Source: Rhodopirellula sp. (GTDB lineage Bacteria > Planctomycetota > Planctomycetia > Pirellulales > Thermoguttaceae). From it: a stretch of 36,569 nt of DNA. The position numbers and the translations under genes were made by a program. Below the pieces are notes generated by a model, which ran no database searches, had not been told where the DNA came from, and saw only the letters and a list, made by a program, of their open reading frames with translations. Location: the NCBI GenBank assembly GCA_012728855.1, contig JAAYEH010000134.1:1-36569 (forward strand). Direction: 5' to 3'. Positions 8,783 through 17,758 of the stretch are shown in pieces. Numbering within the stretch: position 1 is the first letter of the stretch; each line of letters starts with the position of its first letter.

Positions 8783-11700
8783 TCATTTTGGCCCGATCCG
8801 GTATTGGAAGACGGCGGGATCGTACGTGAGGCGGAGGCTCTCCGCTTTGCCTTCCACGGGCCTGACGCCCATCACGGCGCCGTCTTCGGCAATCGCCTCG
8901 ACCTGCCCCGGTTCCGGCAGTTTCCAGGGGAGGTTCGACCAGTGGATCTCCAACGCGACCTTCGTGCTGCCGGCCTGCGGCAAGGCGGTGACAATCAGGC
9001 GGTCGCCCTCCCGCGTGAGGCGGCAGGCGCCCGGCGTGGTCACGGCATCGAAGGCAATCGGACGGGCTTCGGAGTTCATGCGGGCGAGTGCAGGATCCGG
9101 GCGGCTTTCCAGCGGGCTCCACGCAAGGCCGTCGGCCTTGATCTCGATCCGGCCGATGCGGAGTCGGCGGTCGCCGTCGTCGTTGCCGGCCAGGGCGAGG
9201 CGTTCGCCGGAGGTGCGGTTGTAGATGCCGGCGCGAAGTTCGTACTTTGTCCCCGGCTTCCTCAGCTCTTCGGACACGCCGCCCGATGCGCCGGCGCGGA
9301 TCGCGCCGCGCTGCGATTGCTCGAACGCGCTCGGCTGATGGATTGCCTGAAAAAGGATCTCCCCTTCCTCGTCGACGAAGTGCAAGAACGGCGTCCAGCC
9401 GGCTGGTATGGGAGAGTCGGCCTGCCAACGGAGATCCATCCGGAACCGCCCGTCGCCGAGATCCTCGAATTTTTCAACCGTCAGGCCGATTGCCGCCGGC
9501 CCGTCGACCACCTGGCGGCCGTTGACATAAAACCCCTCGGGCGAACGGGCCATCTCGACGATGACGCCGTCGCGACGCAGGATCGAAGCGTTCACCACCC
9601 CCTTGCCGGTCGGCGCGCTGGCCAGAAAACCGTACTGCGGCAGGATCGAGCCAGCGACGTTCCAATCGCTTTCGCCGCGGTTGACCCACACCTCGCCGCC
9701 GCCGGACCAGCGGACGTGCTGCCGATGCAGATCGCCGTCGACATACTCGACCGCCTCGATCCGCTTCATCGCCAAAGCCCGCATCAGGTCTGCCAGCAAC
9801 CAGTACTTGCGGACGACGTCGCGGCCGAAGGGGGCGGGGACCATGGCCGGATGACCGGTGAGAACCTCGGTGGCGATGTAGTCGTCGCTATAGATGCCGT
9901 GGAGTTTCGGATCGAGGCCGCCCTGGTAGCGCGACGAATAACCGGCGCCGTGGAGGATGAAGCGGTCGTGGTGCGCGGCGTCGAACCACGGGGTTCGCTC
10001 GGCGTCCTCGCAGCGGATGTTCCAGACCGTCCAGCCGTAGCGGCCCGTGCCCGGTGTGCCGACGCGGAGGTGATTGGTCTGAGCGCCGTCGAGATAACCG
10101 GTCAACTGATCGTGGCCGCTCTCGGAGATCTGCGGAGCCTGGTCGCCGAGCAGATCGCGAATCCAGGCGAATTGGTTGCGCCAGACCTCACGGGTGAAAA
10201 CCTTGGAAAAGAACTGGCCGTCGGCGGTCCAGTAGTCGTAGGGCGGAGCGCTCGACCAGACGTCGATGAAGTAGGCGGTGGGGGCGAGATGCTCGCGGAT
10301 CCATTGGAGATTCGGCTTCAAGAACGGCTCGATGCGATCGGCGCGGTAGCGATACGACTGGGCATCGCGGCCTTCGTTGAGCCAGGCGCGCATCGGCGTC
10401 TGCGGATCGCGGAAGACGATGTTCTCCGGGTAGGAGAAACCTTCCGCGTCGGGATAGAAGTCGATGTAGTTGTCGTGCAGGGCGAAGGGGACGGCGGCGT
10501 CGCGGCAAACGCCGATCAGTTGCTGCATCTCCTCCGTGCTTCCCAGTTGCGGGTTCGGCGGCACGATCTCCGGTAGCCGATAGTCGTAGCCCCAGCGCTG
10601 CCAATTGTGCCAGATGACCATCGAATCGGTCAGCCCGTAGCGGAACGATTGCTTGAGGGCTTCGGCACTGGGGGCGTAATGGCCGCCCCAGAGGTCGAAG
10701 ACGAACCGCCCGGCCGCTTTTTGCACTCCGCCGCCGGCTTGCAGGCCGCTAGTATCGCGCCAGGCGCGGGCGCCGTCCCAGACGTTGGAGGCCGGGATGA
10801 ACGTGAAGGTGGTCTCGTGGGCGGCGTGCAGCGAGCCGTGTTTTTCGTCGGGCTGCACCTGCAACCGGCTGGGCGGCAGATCGCTGCCTTGGACCACGGT
10901 CAGTCCGTTTTCGAAGTCGAGGCCCACGAACGACGTGGAAAGGCGGTGGCCATCGAACGACAAGTCGAACGCCTCGGGGTGGCGGATCACGTTGCCCGCA
11001 CCGGCATATACATGGCGAATCGGCTGGCTCCACGCCCCGGCGGCAACATCCTCGAGATGAAATGCTCGCCAGGGCTGCGGTGGGGGCGCGTTTTCCAGTT
11101 TGAACTTCGCGCGGAGCACGTCCTGCTCGATCCACAGTCTCCCGAGGAGGTCGAAGGAGCCGAAAAGACTGCGGAATTGATGGCGGAAGCGGAACTCGCC
11201 ACCGGTCGATTCCTCTTGGGTCGCCTCCAGAACGATCGGCGACCGCGGATCGTCGAGCCGCGCGCCGTGTACGCGGACCTCGAAACCACGGAAGAAGAGG
11301 CTCTTGTCGCCGGACGTGAACCCCACCACGGTATCCAGCAAGCCTCTCCGGCCCAGCCACAGCCGCACCGCCGAGGGCCGCTCGCCGCGCTGGAGCGTGC
11401 CCAGCAGTCGCGAGCCCTTTTCGGCAGCCGGGGGAAATGAGGCTGGCTGGGGAGGAGTGCCGCAGACGAGCGTCGGCTCGGCCCAGTACGATTGGTCCCA
11501 GCCGGTATTGTTCTTCGGCCCCGGATGCGACTCCAGTTGCAGCCGGATCTTTTTGCCGGCGAAAGCGCTAAGGTCCGCACTGGCCGGCTGCCATGTCTTG
11601 GCGGCAGTGTGACGCTCAAAAACGACCTCGCCGAATGCGCCGGCCGCGGCGCCGTACGGGGCCACGCGGACGCGGAAGGTCACGCCGTCGCTCTCGCCTT

Positions 11701-12475
11701 CGGGCGTCATGCCGTTGGCGAACTCCAGTGCGATCGGCTTTGTGGCGGGCAGTTCCAAGGGGTATTCCACCAGCAGCGTGCCGACGTTGCCGCCGCGCCA
11801 GGGTGGATGAATACCGATTGTCGCGCGCCGTTGGCCGTCGAGATCCGCGTCGCGCAGATACAAGCTGCCGTGGCTCTCCGCCTCGCTCCCCTGCCAGCCG
11901 ACCGGCGTCGTTTGGGGCTTTTGCCCGAAGACCTGCGTTACGGCCCGAAAGAGCGGCAGTTGCCAGAGCGCCAATTGGCCGTTGTCGGCCACGGAGAACG
12001 GCAGCCAGGCAGGCGGATCCGCGACCACCGGAGGAAGAGCCAGCTTCGCCTGGAAGATGAGGATGGGATGGGCCAGCAACGGTTTTCCGTCCGCCTCGAA
12101 GCGGACATAGGCATGGACGGGGTAGTGAGCGTTGTAGGTACCTTTGCCGGCGGTGATGGTGAATTCGAGCGTCGCCGAGCCTTTGGCTTTGACGCTGAAC
12201 TCGACCGTTCCGCTCGGGGCCGCGCGCCAGGCGTCGATCAACTTCAGCTCGATCGTACCGTGGATCGGCACGTCGCCCTTGTTCTCCAGCGCGACACGAA
12301 CCGACAGGGGAGTGTCGAGTTGGGTTACTTCTTCGGGGCCTTCGATCCGCGCGGTCAGTGGCCCGGCGGTGTCGATGGGAGGATTGTAGGCAAGGGCGGA
12401 AACCGCGGTCATGGATAAAACGACCGCGACAGCCAGACAATACGGTGTGAGCGATAGTCGGTGGTAGTGCGTCAT
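8783..12475 (-). CDS. Secreted GH101-like (DUF5696-type) putative glycoside hydrolase
   Basis: 1230 residues with a signal peptide (cleavage near ALA-YNPP). Residues about 35-150 look like a CARDB/Ig-type beta domain (IEGPEEVTQLDTPLSVRV). Jelly-roll-like beta domains follow. A TIM-barrel-like core spans about 600-850. In the core, AYFIDVWSS (D738) and QISESGHD (E785) lie where GH101-related enzymes have the Asp nucleophile and Glu acid/base; HDNYIDFYP precedes them. GH101 enzymes are endo-alpha-N-acetylgalactosaminidases. This one is a distant relative at best, so the substrate is inferred. The C-terminal part is again beta-rich. Its start lies 21 bases after the stop of the GH123-like gene, so the two form an operon. 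Confidence 0.65.
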   Translation of the reverse strand: MTHYHRLSLTPYCLAVAVVLSMTAVSALAYNPPIDTAGPLTARIEGPEEVTQLDTPLSVRVALENKGDVPIHGTIELKLIDAWRAAPSGTVEFSVKAKGSATLEFTITAGKGTYNAHYPVHAYVRFEADGKPLLAHPILIFQAKLALPPVVADPPAWLPFSVADNGQLALWQLPLFRAVTQVFGQKPQTTPVGWQGSEAESHGSLYLRDADLDGQRRATIGIHPPWRGGNVGTLLVEYPLELPATKPIALEFANGMTPEGESDGVTFRVRVAPYGAAAGAFGEVVFERHTAAKTWQPASADLSAFAGKKIRLQLESHPGPKNNTGWDQSYWAEPTLVCGTPPQPASFPPAAEKGSRLLGTLQRGERPSAVRLWLGRRGLLDTVVGFTSGDKSLFFRGFEVRVHGARLDDPRSPIVLEATQEESTGGEFRFRHQFRSLFGSFDLLGRLWIEQDVLRAKFKLENAPPPQPWRAFHLEDVAAGAWSQPIRHVYAGAGNVIRHPEAFDLSFDGHRLSTSFVGLDFENGLTVVQGSDLPPSRLQVQPDEKHGSLHAAHETTFTFIPASNVWDGARAWRDTSGLQAGGGVQKAAGRFVFDLWGGHYAPSAEALKQSFRYGLTDSMVIWHNWQRWGYDYRLPEIVPPNPQLGSTEEMQQLIGVCRDAAVPFALHDNYIDFYPDAEGFSYPENIVFRDPQTPMRAWLNEGRDAQSYRYRADRIEPFLKPNLQWIREHLAPTAYFIDVWSSAPPYDYWTADGQFFSKVFTREVWRNQFAWIRDLLGDQAPQISESGHDQLTGYLDGAQTNHLRVGTPGTGRYGWTVWNIRCEDAERTPWFDAAHHDRFILHGAGYSSRYQGGLDPKLHGIYSDDYIATEVLTGHPAMVPAPFGRDVVRKYWLLADLMRALAMKRIEAVEYVDGDLHRQHVRWSGGGEVWVNRGESDWNVAGSILPQYGFLASAPTGKGVVNASILRRDGVIVEMARSPEGFYVNGRQVVDGPAAIGLTVEKFEDLGDGRFRMDLRWQADSPIPAGWTPFLHFVDEEGEILFQAIHQPSAFEQSQRGAIRAGASGGVSEELRKPGTKYELRAGIYNRTSGERLALAGNDDGDRRLRIGRIEIKADGLAWSPLESRPDPALARMNSEARPIAFDAVTTPGACRLTREGDRLIVTALPQAGSTKVALEIHWSNLPWKLPEPGQVEAIAEDGAVMGVRPVEGKAESLRLTYDPAVFQYRIGPK

Positions 12476-12496
12476 GGTGATTCGATCCAGGTAGGA

Positions 12497-15400
12497 TTAT
12501 CGGGACAGTTCTTCAATCGCCGCGGCGATCGCGGCACGGCGCTCGTAGATGGGGGTGGGATCGGTCGTAAACGTCGTCATATCGGAAGTGATCGAGGCGG
12601 GGACTTCCAAAAGGGCTTCGTAGGCCAAAAGGTCGAGGAGGCTGTTTCGAAGGCGAACGGTAATCGACGCTGGGATTTCCTGCAGGGCTTCGTAGCGGCG
12701 AATCTGATCCGGCGTAAGGCCGTTACGGCGAGCCTCGAGCTTTTCGCGCAAGAGGCAGAGGAACTCATAGTCCTCCACGCCCTCGCGGAGCATTTCCCAA
12801 CGGATGCTCGAGACCGGCGGTTCGAGCACAGGACCGGTCCCCGAGGCGCCCGGCACGGCGGCGGCCAAGGGGGGGTAAATGAACCGCCCGTCGCCGTTGC
12901 CCCAGAATCGCTTCACGCCGCGGGGCGTCGAATAGCCGCTCACATAGCCCATCGGATCCTCGTATGGGTTCTGCGGCTTGTCGGGGAAGGCGGCGGTGGA
13001 GGTCCAGTAGTTCGACTGCCAGACGAGCGTTCCGACGATCTTTCGCTGCCATGTCTGCCAGTGCCAGACACGAAGCTCCGTGGCCGGATGGTCAATGAAC
13101 AGCGTGCAGTAGGGGGCCTTGGGGCCGGTGCAAACGTACCACCAGAAACGATCGCCTTCGGCGCGGCGCTTTTCCGCCGCTTCGTGCTCGTAATTCGGCG
13201 TGACGGGGCACCAGATATCGACCGGACCGGCCAGCGCTTCGTTGGGCTCTTCGGTGAGCATTGTCCGGATGCCGGGGGCGTAGCGTTTGATCCGCTCCAT
13301 GCCGTTGCGGACGAACTGGTAGTCTTTGGGATCCGGTTCGTCGAACCAGTAGACATAGGCCATGTCGAGCCAGCCTCTTTCCTTCAGATGGCCTTCCAAT
13401 TGGCTCGCGTAGCTGGAGAACATCGCCTGGTATTGGGGAGTCGGTTCACCGTACTCGCCGATCATCGGTTCATGGCGCTCGTGGAAGGTGCCGCCGCCCA
13501 TCCCGTCCATTCGCAGGCGGAAATCGGTGAAGTGGTACTGCCGAACCGCCCGAGCCATCGACGCATCAAAGGCGGAGAAGTCGAGTTGGGCCCGGGGCGG
13601 ATCGGACTGGGGCAGGAAGTTGACCCGGATCGGATCCAAGGGCGTGGGATCGTAAGGGCTGATGCGGTGCTCGGCGAAGCTCTGAAAATAGAGATCCAGG
13701 AGCTTTCGCTTGTCTTCCTCGGTCTTCACTTGATGGTACTGGAACGCCGCGCCGGGACTGAACCCGAAGGCGGTGGAGAGGTGGTTGCTCTCGGGAAGCG
13801 AAAAGCCCCAGACCCGAAGACGGATGGGAATCGTAGCGGACCATCCTTCAGCATCCAACGCCACTTCGCCCTCGTACTCGCCGGGTGTTGCGCCGGCGGG
13901 AACGTGGACGAGAATCCAGAGCGGCTGGTTCACGCCGGCCGCAACGTCGACCGGTTTGTCGAGCGGCGGCAAGGCGTCGGGCCACCAGTCGCGGACGCCG
14001 GTGCGGTCGGTGGGATGATCGACAAAGTGGTAGAATGCCCGCAGGATGCGGACGTTCTCCGCTGGGATTCGTGCGGCCGCGCCGAGATTTCGGCTCCGGT
14101 CGTTTCCGGGGAGAGCGAATCCGCCGGTACGTGCGGTCAGGTTCTTGAGCGGACGATCGGGCCGCACGACAATCTGCACCGCTTCCCAGTCGTTGCCCGC
14201 GGCGGCGAGACGCACGAACTGGCCGACCTTGGCCGGAGCCGGGCGCGTGCAGGGGATCTTGTGTGTCGCATCGCACCACCAGACGGACAGATTGTCGGTT
14301 CCCCCGGATAGCAATTCGCCGTAGTCGGTTCGATAGTAGTCGGGCACGGCAACCGCCAGCGAAGTGCGGAGTGGTTCGCCGTCGCCGGACTTGAGGCTGA
14401 AAGCAACGCGGTGTTCGCCCGGTTCATGGGCTGGAACGCTGACCGTCAGCGGCACGGAGGCGCCGACGGAGATCTCGGCTTCCTGCCCAGGCAATTGGAC
14501 CGGCTCTTTTCGGGGCGACTGGAGCGAAATCGACAGCGATGCCTTGGCGGCCTGCGGACCGGTGTTCTTGACCACCATCGCAACCGCCGTTCGCCCGGAT
14601 TGGCCGGCGTCTTCCAGTGTCATCGATTCGATCGACAACTGCCCGCCGCTGCTCTCCAGATCAGCGTAGACGGTCTCGCCGGAGGCGTCGGCCGGCGAAT
14701 CGCTCAGCTTCGCTTGAAAATCGACGCGGTTGATCTGAAAATTGCTCCCCTTCGTCGCGCGGAAACGGAGAAGAAGGGATTCGGCAGGCAGAAGACCCGT
14801 TGGAACCCGGGCTTGGGCATCGCCGACCGCCTGCTGCGTGGCCAGCGTGTGCCACTTCTGGCCGTCGCAGCTGATCTCAGCGATTGCTCCGCCGCGGGTG
14901 TGATAGTTGACGTTGAACTTCACGTCGCCGGAAAGGAAACGATGCCCGGGCAGTTGGAAGCGGTAGACGACGTCGCTACCGTCGCTGAAGCACCAGCGAT
15001 CGCTGTTGAACCAGGCATTGGCGGCGGCGAGGGTGCGGTGGTAGTTGCTCCCCTGATGGCCGAAAGTGCCGTAAAAGCGATATTGGCCGTCGACGACCGA
15101 CTCTCCTTCGCCGAGCATGTGTTTGCCGACCTTGCGATGCACGGCCATGGCCGGTGTGAGGCGGACCGCGTCGAACTGCGTGGCGCCGGTCGTCTGCCAC
15201 TGGCCGACGCGGACATAGCCGCCGGCGACGTTGTCCGGCGCGCGGCAGACGAAGTCAAACCATCGCCACTCGCCGGGAATGCTCGCAAAATCGCGATTGG
15301 CGAAACTCGGACCGCTCACCGCCAGTCCGTTGCCGCTGGGCCGGCGGGCACGCATCTGGAAGTGGTACAACTGCCCCGGCTTGAAGGCGACCTCGCATCG

Positions 15401-15610
15401 CCAGTCGTTGGAATCCTCTCCTCGGCCGGTCACTTCCAGCATGTCGCGGTCGATCCAGCGGCCTTGTCCGCCGGTGAGTTTCCAACCGGCAGGGCCGCTA
15501 TCGCCCTGGTTGAAATCGGCATTAGGGAGGAACTGTTCCGCGTGGGCGACAGCCGTGAGGGCGATCAGGGCGACCAGGGCCGATACCGTTTCCGAGAACG
15601 ATCGAATCAT
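12497..15610 (-). CDS. Secreted GH123-like (DUF4091) putative glycoside hydrolase
   Basis: 1037 residues with a signal peptide (TAVAHAEQF). An N-terminal carbohydrate-binding-like beta domain (about 25-170) precedes an extended beta region and a catalytic barrel. YVYWFDEPDPKDY contains the adjacent acid pair D757/E758; GH123 beta-N-acetylgalactosaminidases use such a pair in substrate-assisted catalysis. Downstream are DIWCPVTPNY, RFWWYVCTGP and LREGVEDYEFL, typical of DUF4091. Near the C-terminus a segment is duplicated (YEALQEIPASIT and YEALLEVPASIT, about 28 residues apart), inserted relative to the related protein at 25173. It is the first gene of a two-gene operon. GalNAc specificity is an inference from the family. 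Confidence 0.75.
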   Translation of the reverse strand: MIRSFSETVSALVALIALTAVAHAEQFLPNADFNQGDSGPAGWKLTGGQGRWIDRDMLEVTGRGEDSNDWRCEVAFKPGQLYHFQMRARRPSGNGLAVSGPSFANRDFASIPGEWRWFDFVCRAPDNVAGGYVRVGQWQTTGATQFDAVRLTPAMAVHRKVGKHMLGEGESVVDGQYRFYGTFGHQGSNYHRTLAAANAWFNSDRWCFSDGSDVVYRFQLPGHRFLSGDVKFNVNYHTRGGAIAEISCDGQKWHTLATQQAVGDAQARVPTGLLPAESLLLRFRATKGSNFQINRVDFQAKLSDSPADASGETVYADLESSGGQLSIESMTLEDAGQSGRTAVAMVVKNTGPQAAKASLSISLQSPRKEPVQLPGQEAEISVGASVPLTVSVPAHEPGEHRVAFSLKSGDGEPLRTSLAVAVPDYYRTDYGELLSGGTDNLSVWWCDATHKIPCTRPAPAKVGQFVRLAAAGNDWEAVQIVVRPDRPLKNLTARTGGFALPGNDRSRNLGAAARIPAENVRILRAFYHFVDHPTDRTGVRDWWPDALPPLDKPVDVAAGVNQPLWILVHVPAGATPGEYEGEVALDAEGWSATIPIRLRVWGFSLPESNHLSTAFGFSPGAAFQYHQVKTEEDKRKLLDLYFQSFAEHRISPYDPTPLDPIRVNFLPQSDPPRAQLDFSAFDASMARAVRQYHFTDFRLRMDGMGGGTFHERHEPMIGEYGEPTPQYQAMFSSYASQLEGHLKERGWLDMAYVYWFDEPDPKDYQFVRNGMERIKRYAPGIRTMLTEEPNEALAGPVDIWCPVTPNYEHEAAEKRRAEGDRFWWYVCTGPKAPYCTLFIDHPATELRVWHWQTWQRKIVGTLVWQSNYWTSTAAFPDKPQNPYEDPMGYVSGYSTPRGVKRFWGNGDGRFIYPPLAAAVPGASGTGPVLEPPVSSIRWEMLREGVEDYEFLCLLREKLEARRNGLTPDQIRRYEALQEIPASITVRLRNSLLDLLAYEALLEVPASITSDMTTFTTDPTPIYERRAAIAAAIEELSR

Positions 15611-15638
15611 GTCTCTCTCCAGTGCTGTTTTGGCCTCT

Positions 15639-15769
15639 TCGTTTAACCGCAGTGCCCAACGGGCCGCGCGCCGCGTCGAATCACACCGTCACCCTTTCGT
15701 CACACTCCGGCCGATGGGCACGCCAGCTCTCGCTGCACGCGCGGCCCGTTGGGCACTGCGGTTAAACGA
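15639..15769. repeat. Perfect 32-base inverted repeat upstream of GH123-like gene
   Basis: The left arm starts TCGTTTAACCGCAGTGCCC and ends GGGCCGCGCG. The right arm at 15738-15769 is its exact reverse complement, and the loop is 67 bases. It sits in the divergent promoter region 15611-16054, 28 bases upstream of the minus-strand start codon, so it would be transcribed into that gene's leader or hold its promoter. The arm shares TAACCGCA with the repeat at 8573. Confidence 0.85.
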
Positions 15770-15863
15770 GGGGGGTGGAGTCCGTCAGTTCAGGCGCGGG
15801 TATCTCCTGGCCCCGGCCATTGTAACGCGCGGGCGACCGCGATGCGATTGGTGGTGGGGTACT

Positions 15864-15898
15864 GCGGCTAAATGGCAGTCTCGCAATACCTTAGCCGC
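15864..15898. promoter_or_regulatory. Hairpin in the peroxidase upstream region
   Basis: GCGGCTAA pairs with TTAGCCGC across a 19-base loop. It lies about 157 bases before the peroxidase start in an otherwise featureless part of the 444-base divergent intergenic region. Its role is unknown; an operator or leader structure is possible. Confidence 0.35.
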
Positions 15899-16054
15899 TT
15901 TGCCGGGGCGGTTCTTGTGGTATGCTGTCGGGCTGGCTAGAATGGCATCGCATTGCCCGAACCGCGCGCGGTGTGTTCGCCGCGGATACCAGCCGGACGA
16001 TGTCGGATTGCGCTTCACGAGTGATTCTACCAGTGAGGAAAGGAGTGGGTTCCA

Positions 16055-17632
16055 ATGAAGGCGACACAATTGCTGTGGACGCTGGTGTTTGCCGCCGTAT
16101 TCGTGGCGGCTCAGATCGGTTGTCGACAAGAGGCCCCCGAGCCGGTTGGGCCGGAAACAGGCGGCCCCGGCGGAGTCATGGACGAACCATTGGCCGCGCC
16201 GCAAGACGAGACGGAGACGATGTTGCCTCCGCTGCCCGAAACGGGCGCCGCCGAGAAGCCGGCAGAGGAAAAACCGGTCGAAGAGGCGCCGGCGGCAGTC
16301 ATGCCTGCCGAGGAGAAACCAGCGGCTCCAGCCGAGGAGAAGCCGGCCGAAGAGAAGCCCGCCATGGAAGAACCGGTTGCCGAGAAAGAGAAGCCTGCTG
16401 AGGAGAAACCGGTAGCAGCAATGCCGGCCGACGAAAAGCCGGCTGAGAAAGAGGCCGAAAAGAAGGCTGAGGAGAAGCCCGCCGAGAAACCTCAGGAAAA
16501 GGCCGGGGAGAAGAAGGAAGAGCCGGCTAAAGAAAAGGCTGACGAGTCGAAACCCGCGGAGGAAGCCGCCGCGAAAGAGCAGCCCGCCGAGGCGATGACC
16601 GGCGAGAAGAAGCCGGCGGAAACGGAAGCCGAGAAGAAGGCGCCCGCCGAGGAGAAACCCGTGGAAAAGTCCGCTGAAGCGGGCGCCGCGAAGGACGACC
16701 TGACCAAGGTTCCCCTCGGACTGCCGCCGCTGCCGGTTCCCGACAACAACCCGATGACGGCGGAGAAGGTCGCGCTGGGCAAAATGCTCTACTTCGACAA
16801 GCGGCTCAGCGCCGACAAGACGATCTCCTGCGCCACGTGCCACGACCCCAAGATGGCATGGGCCGAGCACACGCCGACGAGCACCGGCATCGAGAAGCAG
16901 GTGGGCGAACGCAATTCACCCACCGTGATCAATGCGGCCTATGCGACCTCGCAGTTCTGGGACGGGCGCGCGGCCAGCCTGGAAGAGCAGGCCCTCGGCC
17001 CGGTGGAAAACCCCATTGAGATGGGCCATACGATGGAGGCGGTTGTCGATGCCTTCGCCAAGGTTCCTGCATATCAGGAAAAGTTCAAGAAGGTCTTCAA
17101 CCGCGATGTCAACAAGGAAGATTTCGCGCTGGCGATTGCCGCTTTCGAGCGAACCGTGCTGAGCGGAAACTCGCCCTACGACAAGTTCAAAGCCGGCGAC
17201 GAAACCGCCCTGAACGATGCGCAGAAGCGCGGCATGCATAAGTTTGAAGACGCCGGCTGCACGGTTTGCCACACCCCGCCGCTGTTCAGCAACTGGCGGT
17301 TCTACAACGCCGGCGTGGGGATCGACAAAGAGAAGCCGGATGCGGGGCGCAAGGAAGTCACCGACCGCGACAAGGATATGGGAGCCTTCCGCGTTCCCGG
17401 CCTGCGCGAAGTGGCCAATACCCATCCGTACTTCCACGACGGCAGCGCCAAGACCTTGGAGGACGCCGTGGCTCTGATGGCCGCCGGCGGTAAGGACAAC
17501 CCCGATCTTTCGCCGATGCTCAAGGCCGTCCGCGCTGCGGAACTCACCGAAGCCGACCAGAAGGATATCGTCGAGTTCCTTAAGGCTCTGTCGGGCGAGT
17601 ACCCGATGATCGAGGCGCCCGAACTGCCGTAA
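16055..17632 (+). CDS. Di-haem cytochrome c peroxidase (CcpA/MauG family) lipoprotein with long Ala/Glu/Lys/Pro linker
   Basis: 525 residues. The start is ATG behind GAGGAAAGGAG. A lipoprotein signal ends in the lipobox AQIGC (Cys about 23), so the protein should be membrane-anchored on the periplasmic side. Residues about 60-210 are a low-complexity linker of (P)AEEKPAE-type repeats. The catalytic part (about 215-520) has two haem-binding motifs: CATCH (C259, C262, H263) and CTVCH (C402, C405, H406). It also has [44 protein letters not shown] and [10 protein letters not shown], all standard in the family. Members reduce H2O2 or oxidise substrates. The linker length is unusual. A hairpin terminator follows. 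Confidence 0.92.
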   Translation: MKATQLLWTLVFAAVFVAAQIGCRQEAPEPVGPETGGPGGVMDEPLAAPQDETETMLPPLPETGAAEKPAEEKPVEEAPAAVMPAEEKPAAPAEEKPAEEKPAMEEPVAEKEKPAEEKPVAAMPADEKPAEKEAEKKAEEKPAEKPQEKAGEKKEEPAKEKADESKPAEEAAAKEQPAEAMTGEKKPAETEAEKKAPAEEKPVEKSAEAGAAKDDLTKVPLGLPPLPVPDNNPMTAEKVALGKMLYFDKRLSADKTISCATCHDPKMAWAEHTPTSTGIEKQVGERNSPTVINAAYATSQFWDGRAASLEEQALGPVENPIEMGHTMEAVVDAFAKVPAYQEKFKKVFNRDVNKEDFALAIAAFERTVLSGNSPYDKFKAGDETALNDAQKRGMHKFEDAGCTVCHTPPLFSNWRFYNAGVGIDKEKPDAGRKEVTDRDKDMGAFRVPGLREVANTHPYFHDGSAKTLEDAVALMAAGGKDNPDLSPMLKAVRAAELTEADQKDIVEFLKALSGEYPMIEAPELP

Positions 17633-17666
17633 TGCGGTAAGTTCCGAGGCCAAATGCCAAATAGTC

Positions 17667-17699
17667 CAAGCCCGCCGGGGCCTTGCCCCGACGGGCTTG
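17667..17699. terminator. Hairpin terminator between convergent genes
   Basis: CAAGCCCGCCGGGG pairs with CCCCGACGGGCTTG around a five-base loop with one internal mismatch, followed by TTGGTTTGTTG. It lies 35 bases after the peroxidase stop and 60 bases past the stop of the converging helicase gene, so it can act on both. Confidence 0.8.
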
Positions 17700-17758
17700 T
17701 TGGTTTGTTGTACAGGCATTCCATTCAGGCAGGAAAGCCAGACGTACAAGTCGCGGCT

